From assembly GCF_048544455.1 (NCBI RefSeq), contig NC_133536.1, forward strand, positions 29,514,152 to 29,578,151: a stretch of DNA of 64,000 bases, written 5' to 3'. The notes beneath the pieces are model-generated. The model was given only the letters and a program-made list of their open reading frames with translations, did not search any database and had not been told where the DNA came from. Below, piece after piece: positions 55,469-64,000 of this stretch. The position numbers and the translations under genes are program-made. The stretch comes from Silene latifolia. Its lineage: Eukaryota; Streptophyta; Magnoliopsida; Caryophyllales; Caryophyllaceae. Each line of letters begins with the position of its first letter. Position 1 is the first letter of the stretch.

Positions 55469-58400
55469 AGGGTGTAATGACCCTCTCAAGCAACAAGAGA
55501 TCAGAGATTTCTTGTGGAGTAATAAGCTAGATGTTCTTGGTGTTTTGGAAACTAGAGTAAAAAAGAAGAATGCTGATAATATCATCAAAAATAAATTCAG
55601 CAATTATAGTGTGATTTGCAATTATAACTGTCATTATAATGGCAGGATCTGGCTCATCTTTAACCCTGCTACTGTTACTGTTACTCCTATTCTCTCCCAT
55701 GCACAGTTCATTCACTGTGCCATTAATCATCATGCTACTTCTCAGAATTTCTTTCTTACTATGGTTTATGGTAGTAATGATCCTAAAATAAGGGAGGATC
55801 TTTGGACTGCTCTTTCTTCCATTCAGCATTCTGTTACAAGTTGGGTCCTCCTGGGGGATTTTAATGTGATCAGGGATGTTAGTGAAAAGATAAGTCCCAC
55901 TCCTCCTAACCTGGATGATATCCTAGCTTTCAATACTTGCCTCTTGAACTGTCGTTTGGATGATATGAGGGGATCTGGATGTGAATATACCTGGACTAAC
56001 AAGTAAGATGACAGTTCCAGAACTTGGTCCAAGCTGGATAGGGCTTTAACTAACCCTGACTGGTTCAACCAATTCCCTACCACTTATGCTAATTTTTTGC
56101 CTGCTGGTATATCTGATCACTCTCCTGTACTGGTAACAGTATTTGATGATCCTCCTTTAAAGTCCAGATTTAGCTTCCTTAATTGCTGGACTACCCATGC
56201 CTCTTATAGGGATCTTGTCACCCAGGCATGGCATCTCCCTGTTCAGGGTACTGCTATGTTTAAGCTCTTTGGAAAGCTAAAGAATGTTAGAGTCAGCTTA
56301 TTTGGCCTTCACAAGCAAAATTATAGTGACATTTCCAATAGAGTGGTGGTAGCTAAGGCTGCTCTTTTGGATTGTCAAGCTATGCTGCAGTCTTGCCCTC
56401 TTTCTCCTGATCTTATTCACAAGGAAAAGCAGTTGTTGATTGACTATAATACTCTTAAGCAAGCTGAAATGAGCTTCTTAAAGCAAAAAGCAAAAGTTGA
56501 CAATATTAAACATGGTGATTGCTCCTCTAAATACTTTTTCTCTAGACTGCAGGAGAGGAAAACTCAACAAATCATTGGCAGGATTGTTGATAGACATGGA
56601 ACTGATAGGATTGGGTTGTCTGATGTAGCTGAGGGTTTTGTTGATTATTACTCCCATCTCTTGGGCTCTACTACTCCCACTTCTCCTTTAGATACTTCCC
56701 TAATTCATCAGGGCTCCTGTGTCTCCCCTGAGGACTCTGTTAGTCTTATTAAACATGTCTCTCTGGATGAAATTAAAGCTGCTTTGTTTAGCATTGGTTC
56801 TGACAAGAGCCCTGGACCTGATGGTTTCTCCTCAGGTTTCTTTAAGGATTCCTGGGAGCTTATCAGCTCTGACTTTTGCAAAGCTGTGTTAAACTTCTTC
56901 AAAACTGGTAAAATGAGTAAGCAATCTAATTCTACTTTGCTCACCCTCATTCCCAAAAAGAAAATTAGTAACTCTGTGACTGATTTCAGACCTATATCTT
57001 GCTGCACCATTATATATAAAACCATTAGTAAGATTCTGGTCAACAGACTTAAGCCTATCCTCCCTTCCCTTGTGGGGCCTGAACAGTCTGCTTTTGTCCA
57101 AGGGAGAAGTATCTTTGAAAACATTATGCTTTCTCAATCCCTTGTAAGGAACTATTCCAGGAAATTCCTTACTCCTAGGGCTTTAATCAAAATTGATATT
57201 CATAAAGCTTTTGACTCCTTGCAATGGGACTTCATCCTCAATATGCTTCATGCCTTGAAGCTTCCCACTGCTTTTATTCACTGGATTATGGGGTGTATTT
57301 CTGGTTCTTGGTTTTCCATTAAAATCAATGGTTCTACCCATGGTTTTTTCAAGGGTAAGAGTGGCCTTAGGCAAGGAGACCCACTCTCTCCCTATCTCTT
57401 TGTGCTCAGTATGGAGATTTTATCCAGACACTTAAGGAAGTTAGATTCAAAGCCTCAGGTCAGTCTGCATCCCAAGTGTGCAAAAGTTAAGCTCACTCAT
57501 TTAGTCTTTGCTGATGATTTGATGCTCTTTACTCGAGGGGATGTACCTTCTGTCACTGGTGCTATGGAAATTATTAATGATTTTTCTTCCTGGTCTGGTC
57601 TACATGCTAATACTACTAAGACTGAAATTTATTTTGGTGGAGTCACTCCCTCTGTCAGAGCTCAGATACTGCAGGCCACTGGGTTTACTGAGGGTCATTT
57701 CCCATTCAGATATCTTGGGATCCCTCTCAACTCTACTAAGAATTTTGTGGAAGTTTATGGTACTCTTATTACCAAGATTCAAAACTCCCTACTTCACTGG
57801 TCTAACACTTTCCTCTCTTATGCTGGCAGAATCCAAATTCTTAACTCTGTTATCTTTGGGCTAGCTAACTTTTGGTGTGCTACTGCTCTACTTCCTAAGA
57901 CTATTCTGAAATGAATAAATAAAATTTGCAAGGATTACTTCTGGAATGTTGCACCTGGTGCAAGAAAACTTGTCTTCCATTCCTGGAAATGCATTTGCAG
58001 GCCTGGGGATGAAGGTGGGTTCAATATTAAGGAATTGCTCTCTTGGAATAAAGCACTGTTGGCTAAATGGCTTTGGGTGCTTGATCATGACTCTGAAGGG
58101 AATTGGGCTCAGTGGAATCGAGCTTACACTTTCCCTGATAGTTCCATTTGGCATCTTAGCATTAAGGATAGATACCCTGAAAGCCTGTGCAGCCTTATCA
58201 AAGTCAAAGATGAAATCTTGGCTAGAACAGGTTCCATTTCTGCTGGCACTGCTGTGGTGGCCAGTTGGTTTACCCATGGTACATTCAAACTTGGCTTGGC
58301 TTATGACTGGTTCAGGTTACATGGTCCTATTCTCCCCTGGTTTAAAGCTTTACAGGGTCCTGCTGTTCTACCCAAGCACAGAGTTACTGCTACTCTTGCT

Positions 58401-58811
58401 GCTCTGAGGAAGCTTCCTACTGTGGATCTTCTGGCCAAAAGAGGAATGGTCAATATTAACAGGTGCATCCTCTGTAAGCAAATGTCTGAGTCACATAGAC
58501 ATCTATTCTTCAGATGCCTTTACTCTCAACAAATCTGGCAGGGGCTTGTGCATTGGATGGCTTTGCCTACTCGAAATAATGCTCTTGATACTGAACTCAC
58601 CTAGATGGTTCAATCTAGAGGCAGACATCATTGGAAGCATCAGTGGAGAAAGAGCTGCTTAGCTGCTGCTATCTATCATATTTGGAAAGAAAGGAATGGC
58701 AGACTTTTCAGTGGGCATGAAACTCAGCCTGTTACTCTTGTTGAACGAATTAAACATGTTGTAAAACTTAGGCTGTTAGCTAGTCACTCTCAGGCTTGCA
58801 TAGAGGATTAA
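55443..58811 (+). pseudogene. LINE ORF2: endonuclease, reverse transcriptase, zinc finger
   Basis: One frame of 1122 codons with no frameshift but three stops: TAA at 56004 (codon 188), TGA at 57912 (codon 824), TAG at 58602 (codon 1054). The apurinic-type endonuclease has MKISSWNIRGCND, LLGDFNVI and SDHSPVLV (residues 1-230). Reverse transcriptase has RPISCCTIIYKTISKI, KIDIHKAFDSL (motif A), GLRQGDPLSPYLF (motif B) and FADD (residues 689-692, catalytic). The C-terminal zinc finger CILCKQMSESHRHLFFRC starts at residue 1008. The product would nick DNA and reverse-transcribe LINE RNA. The three stops make it inactive. Confidence 0.92.
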
Positions 58812-58914
58812 TAGTTAGTTTGTTTACCCTCTTGGGTAGCTAGTGGATAACTTTGTAAGTTTTTATCCTCTTCTTAATAAAATGAGGTATATCTTCTTGC
58901 AAAAAAAAAAAAAA

Positions 58915-58915
<1 letters not shown>

Positions 58916-58947
<32 letters not shown>

Positions 58948-59840
58948 GAGAAAAAATGAAAATAATAATAATAATAACAAAAAGAAGAGAGAGGAGTGGC
59001 AATTTGCGAGAGTTTCGTGAGGGAGTGTGCTTCTGTCCTACTGCAGCCGGTTAGGCCGTCTGACACCGCTCCTGCCGGCCACCCAGACCTCACGTCGCCG
59101 GTCAGGCATATTGGGTGGTGCTAGGGTGTCCTTTTTGTTGTTCCTTGGTCGTATCTTGTTTCAGGGTTTGCGGTTGCGGGTTTTCGATATTGTGATCGTG
59201 CGTCTTAGAGAGGGTTGTGTCGTCGTGTTTCAGCGGTCGTGGGTGCCCTATTCTCGACGATCACTGCCTTAGCACCACCATCCTCTGCCGCGCGTTGGTT
59301 TCACGTTTAGGGTTTCAGGGCTGGGACTTTTTTTTCAGGGAAAGGACGATCTGTGCTAGGGTTCCGATTGTTCTACGTCAGCTTCCTTACTAGCGTTTTG
59401 GTCTTTCTGGGCAATCTCAGCTATCTCCGGTGATCGTTTTTTCCAGGCCCGCTGCCCCTCCAACATCCATCGTTTCCATCTTCACGGTTTTGCACAGTTT
59501 TTGTGCTGCTGTTTTGCCGTCTCTCCGTCGTCTTGTTGCTGATTGGTTGCTCAGACCTGGACTGGTCATGGTGGTAGTGTTGTATAGTCGTGGTTGTGGC
59601 TGCTTTGTTGTGGGTGTTTTTTATTCAGGTTTGCTTACACTGTCGTGTTCTGTTTTCACATCGTTATTTCTCTTTCTTTTCTGCCTGCTGTCGTTGTCGT
59701 TGCTGCTACTATTTCCGTCGTTGTTTGTGGCCATACATGTTGCTATGTTGCTACTGGTGGTCGGGTTGTAGTGGTTTTGTTCATCAGGTTGCGGGTTTTG
59801 GGGCTTTGTTGCGTGGGTAATCTTCGTGCAAGTTTGATGC
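58916..59840. other. AAT repeat and GC-richer flank, no clear gene
   Basis: The (AAT)n target duplication is followed by a stretch with many CG/TC/GT-rich phrases. Open frames exist but no motif was recognised. It may be the 5' untranslated part of the reverse-transcriptase gene that follows, or the rest of the LTR that starts at 53636. Confidence 0.35.
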
Positions 59841-61346
59841 TCCCAATGCCTGCTTTGGTTCGATATCACTGCCCTTTTGTTGGTCTTCATGGGTGTTGTA
59901 ATGGTAGTGGAAAGAGACTCGTTAAATCCTCCTTACTACGGCACTTTAAGGATCAGCATTGTCGTGGTGAAGCTATGACACTTACGCGTCAAACTCTTTC
60001 TGATAGTTTGACGGTTTTTTTCTAATGGTGAAATTACTTTGCAGCAGATGGGGGTATGGTTATGCGGGAAGTGTCTTAACACTCATACTTTTACTACTAA
60101 ATGTCGGTATAGTGAGGATGATTCCGTTGTGGATCCTCCGAATTATGGTGATGGCCATGTCCACTTTTTATTTATGGTATTCCTCGGCCTTCTGTTTCGT
60201 CTCCGTCGGTTATCTCGTCTAATGTTTGGGTTGAGCCAGTTGGTTGGACTATCTCTTTGCTTGATCTTTTGCTTTCGTTGGGTTTACGCACTGTGAAATC
60301 TATCCCTCTTAAGTGTCACCTTAGGTTTGCTCGGGTTTTAAAGGGGGCATTAGATGATGTGGCTGACTCTTTTGGTGATCTCTCCTACTGGATTCGTTTA
60401 CTTTTATTGCCTCTTTGTATACTTAAGACCTTTTCTCCGAGGAGTAATATTGAGTGTATGACCGCTGTCAGACGGCAGCGCCAGGAGGAGAGTATTGCCA
60501 GCGCTATTCTTGCTTAGGGTGTGCGTGGTGGTAGTTTGCAGTTTTTACGGGCGACTTTTGATTAGGTTCCCTCTTCCTTTCATGTGGAGGAGGACTTTGA
60601 TTTGAGCGAGCTTAACCTTCGGCAGTGTCGGAAGAAGATTTGTGATGGTCATTATACTGCTACTGTGTGGGTGCTTTCTTCATCAGGTATTGCCCCTTAC
60701 TCTGACGCCACCCTTGTGGCTCTGCAGGATAAGCACCCTCTCGCTCTATCTCCCTCCTTGCCTCCTTTGCTTGTTGATCATCATCCCCTAGTTGCTTCTA
60801 CGGCTATTGTGTTGGATATGATTCTGAGTTTCCCGCGTGCCACTTCTTGTGGACGGGATGGTTTTCGTTCCCAGCACCTTATGGATTGTTTGAGTGGAGC
60901 TGTTGTGTCTATTTCTGACGATTTGACCGCCTCTATTACTCGGGTGGTTAGTCTTTTCCTTGAGGGTCGGTGTCCACCGGCTCTGGCTAAGTACATAGCT
61001 AGTGCTCCGCTCACGCCACTTGTTAAACCAGGTGGTGGTATACGTCCTATTGCGGTTGTCATTGTTTGGAGATGCCTTGTCTCTAAGGTCGGTGCTTTTT
61101 TGGTTGGTCCATCTTTTTCAGTTATATTGCTGGTCTTCAGTTTGGGGTCGGGGTATCCGGGGGGGGGGGGGAGAGGCTATTCTACATGCCTTGAATCGGT
61201 TCGTTGAGGCTCGTGGTTGTGTCGAGGGTCTTTCTATGTTGCTAGTCGACTTCCAGAATGCGTTCAACTTAGTTGATCGTGACACCATGCTTCAAGAGGT
61301 TCATCGTCACTGCCCGGTCCTATCCCGATGGGTGAAGTTTTGTTAC
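59841..61346 (+). pseudogene. Decayed zinc-finger/reverse-transcriptase protein (plant RT-domain family)
   Basis: An N-terminal C2H2-like part (YHCPFVGLHGCCNGSG, LLRHFKDQHC, 59860-59965) and a CxxC part (VWLCGKCLNTHTFTTKC, 60049-60100). Then VKSIPLKCHLRFARVLKGAL, LPLCILKTFSPRSNIEC, LRQCRKKICDGHYTATVWVL and SFPRATSCGRDGFRSQHLMD. Reverse transcriptase begins with APLTPLVKPGGGIRPIAV and VDFQNAFNLVDRD (motif A Asp). This wording matches a large family of intronless plant 'reverse transcriptase domain' proteins, as I recall it. There are at least two stops (60516, 60564) and two or three frameshifts (about 60175, 61115, and at the 13 G run 61159-61171). It is cut at 61346 by an LTR before the catalytic YxDD. 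Confidence 0.75.
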
Positions 61347-63998
61347 TGTAACACCCCCATTTACTTAGGAGCCTTTAGCTAGACATTCCCAGATAAATAG
61401 GACTGTTACCATCTCGGTTTCCCGAGGTAGTGAATAACAAAGTCCAACTCACCAAGTACTTTAAATTAAAACTTTAACGATTACATGTTTATTACAAATT
61501 TACCAGCTAAAACTTAATATAAAATAGTTACAACTCGCAGCGGAAATAAATAAAGTGATCTCATAATCTATGTGTTCTATACTTCTAGGTAGATTGTCCA
61601 AATCCTCACGCATTCCCATAAACTCCCAAGTCAGCTAATCTTTAGTACCTGTCAAATCTTCTCCCCATTAAGGTTCACCACAGGTGTTCACGAATACACT
61701 GTCAACCATGAGGTTGAGTAGGAATAGCCAAACAACAACAATAAATGAATACAAGAACAATATTAAATGCAAATGCAATGCATGCTCATGATCAATCCTC
61801 CGACGCTCCCGTTCATCCCGCCAATCCCTGGCCGGGGTAATCTCAATAACATCCCAGAGACAAGTCCTGCAGAACCAGCCTGGGGAAACCAATGCAAGTG
61901 CTCATGATATGATATGCAAACAATTGAGCAACACAATTTCTTACCATCTCAGACACGAAGTTGAGGAATCCAATAATCAAAATAATCATCTCAGTCACGA
62001 GCTGAGGTAGTCAATAATCAAATCATCTCAGTCACGAGCTGAGGTAGTCAATAATCAAATCATCTCAGTCACGAGGTAAGGTAATCATTAAACAATTAAT
62101 CTCAATATAGCCATCTCAATCCAACAATTCAACAATCATAATTCATCCAACACAATTCAATCAAACAATCATTTATCCAAGTAATCATTAAAGTGATTGA
62201 GTAGCTATCCTACCTCAATAGCAAATCCAAGTCAAGCAAGCGAAATAATAATCCAAAACCTTCCTTCAACAAATCCGAATAACAAGAACGCGAACCAAGT
62301 AATAATAGTTCCTTCAGCAATCGTCACCTAAAAAGATATTATAATTACAATTACTAATCTATACAATTAAAATAATTATATAGTTATATATACTAATTAT
62401 ACATCGATTATATTAATTATATTTTACGTAGATTTAGTAATTATAAACCCGTCTCCCGGACCCGTCTAATAATATTAAACCCCACTAAAAACGCCATTAA
62501 TTAATATATTAAAGAAACAAAAGAGGATACAACTCCTCAAGACACGGTTTTAACCCGGGTTGACATCTCCCCCGACAACCGCCTCACACAAGCCTACGCA
62601 CGACATCCCCTAACCCCACACACCACCGTGGACCTCAACCTCTCCATGCCTAGCCACGGTGGACACCAGCAGCCCAGACCAACACTTCAGCGTCCTCCAA
62701 TAGCCACCACCTCCCGCCCTAGAAACAACAACCACAAGCATCACCAATACCGAAAACCCGACACCCAAAACTAACCCTCCTAACCACAGCAACCCAGTAC
62801 CCACCTCACCACTGTGGCCACAACCACACCTTCTCCAGCCGCGGTGGTTCCCTGGTCAACCTAGCTATGCACCCCAAACACCAATAACAACCCATTCGAC
62901 AATCATATACAAGTCACGGTTCATCTCACCAAAACGCAACCACACCGCCACCTACCCAACCTGCAGCCACCACCGTGGTCTCCTCTGACCCACAATGGGT
63001 CCACCTGTAGCGCCACTAACCAAGTTTAAGGTCTAGTCGAGCACCAAGGGTCCAATACACTGTCACACAATAACCCCCTGTTTTTCCCTGTTTTCGCGAA
63101 ACTCCGTCAACTATTCGAAAATCCGGCCAACTGCCACCAAATCCACCACTTTTACTACCCATAACCACCAACGTGAGTCAACCCAACACCTGTAACCACC
63201 ACACCCGAGCCCAGGTCAGTCAAGCTTCGGTTATGGTTCAAAACCGTATAAAACATGTAAATTAATCATAAGCAACCACCCGTACAACAACCCTTCAAAT
63301 ATCCCTTTCCCGCCGGTCACTGGTGGTCAACGGTGGTCCACGGAGGTCCCCTAATAGTCGTTGTTCAATTCATGGCAGTGCTACGTCAATTGGTAGTCTA
63401 ATAAACAAATTAGAACGATCTTAAGATGAGTATGTTAATGAGACGGTCTTACCTTGAGGCGATAATTAAAAGATGAATTCCTTGCTTTTATCTTCCTTAA
63501 TTCTTTTCTTCTTTGTTTTACACCTCTTCCTTCTTCTTTTTATGAATTATTTCCTTCACAATTACTTTGTATTTATAGTCTATGCTTAGGGTGTATGGGA
63601 TACCAATTAGGAAACTATTATTATTACCTTATTATTATTATTATTCAATTATTATTACCATATACTCCCTTTACTAATTTTATTATTATCATACACTAAT
63701 ATTACTAGGATTATTAATATTATAATTATTATTACCTTTACTTATTATTATTTCCATCTTATTATTATTAAATCTCGAAACAATTCCCGATCACACTCAT
63801 ACTGGATTAATAAATCTCGATCCACATAACTATGGCACATGGCCCAAAGCTTAATTATTAGCTAAGCCCAATTCCCGACTTGGATACTTAATTTATTATT
63901 TAATTTACGTCTTATTTGCGATTATTATTAGAAATGCCTTTTATTAATTATTAAATTACATAATTTATTATCATAAATTCAAAATATGGGGTATTACA
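61347..63998 (-). repeat. LTR of the chromovirus family at the window end
   Basis: 2652 bp, TGTAACACCCCC...GGGGTATTACA. It is followed by 'gt', the start of the usual purine tract complement (gtcttcccc), so it is probably the 3' LTR of a minus-strand element continuing right. The phrase 'catcccgccaatccctggcc' (61814) is shared, inverted, with the solo LTR at 44367-48259. It interrupts the RT-domain gene. Confidence 0.8.
61943..62090. repeat. About 38 bp tandem repeat in the LTR
   Basis: Four units around CATCTCAGTCACGAGCTGAGG starting near 61945, 61986, 62022 and 62060; the middle two are nearly identical. It occupies the place of the 46 bp repeats in element B LTRs. Confidence 0.8.
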
Positions 63999-64000
63999 GT

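Larger units (their letters stand above)
53752..58915 (+). mobile_element. Full-length L1-type LINE
   Basis: About 5.16 kb: a short 5' UTR, two overlapping ORFs, a 3' UTR and a 15 A tail (58901-58915). Both sides carry the same (AAT)n...AAGAG sequence (53726-53751 and 58924-58950), a target duplication of about 26 bp inside a trinucleotide repeat. The element was copied by target-primed reverse transcription. Present state: ORF1 intact, ORF2 with three nonsense codons. Confidence 0.92.

Noticed and set aside
55443..57914. LINE ORF2 as a set of separate genes
   Set aside because: All pieces are in one frame and hold successive L1 domains; they are one gene with three stop codons.
59430..59820. 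Val/Leu/Cys-rich frames resembling membrane proteins
   Set aside because: Three overlapping frames over a T/G/C-rich stretch give similar hydrophobic translations; a composition effect with no supported start or homologue.

Overview
The window is a repeat-dominated piece of a plant nuclear genome. Evidence: Ty3/gypsy, Ty1/copia, L1, Helitron and mariner (DD39D) families of plant type, GT-AG introns, and one intron-containing cytochrome P450 gene. A eudicot is most likely. Caryophyllales is only a guess, from an impression of the LTR families. No bacterial-type operon, CRISPR array, rRNA or tRNA gene was found.

Left part (1-20.8 kb). A minus-strand Ty1/copia element (3089-5143 plus its small LTR) is cut by a 2.43 kb chromovirus-type LTR (663-3088). 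Its LTR is split by a 675 bp TIR element (5306-5980, TSD TAGAATAT) and a mariner-like element (5992-20771, TA target). The mariner transposase gene is itself broken by a 10.7 kb Tat-lineage Ty3/gypsy element (9629-20322, TSD GATAG; here 'element D').

Host gene region (20.8-25.3 kb). A solo copia-type LTR (21489-21710, TSD TACAA) lies 143 bp upstream of the only apparently intact host gene, a two-exon CYP81-like P450 (21854-23983). A partial downstream duplicate (24677-25320) is a pseudogene.

Nested block (25.3-43.9 kb). A chromovirus remnant ('A') holds the non-autonomous LTR element 'B' (25922-41936, TSD AATAC). B's 3' LTR holds a second Tat element, 'C' (26049-35518, TSD AAAAC). C and D are relatives. 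Both have 585/586 bp LTRs, the same primer-binding site, and an antisense two-exon gene with its own TATA box between pol and the 3' LTR. C has lost reverse transcriptase and the first RNase H, yet has the younger LTRs.

Right part (43.9-64 kb). In order: a Mutator-like transposase fragment; a Tat/Athila-type LTR remnant holding a 2.43 kb-family solo LTR (44367-48259, TSD TCTAC), which holds a 1463 bp Helitron; decayed repeats with Helitron 3' ends; a full-length L1 LINE (53752-58915) with an intact ORF1 and an ORF2 broken only by three nonsense codons; a decayed zinc-finger/reverse-transcriptase gene (about 59.8-61.3 kb); and a last 2.65 kb LTR (61347-63998).

The main biology is insertion history (at least three levels of nesting, fixed by target duplications), a non-autonomous partner to an autonomous-type Tat family, an antisense gene carried by that family, and a host P450 whose visible core promoter lies in a solo LTR. 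All family names come from recognised motifs; no database search was possible.
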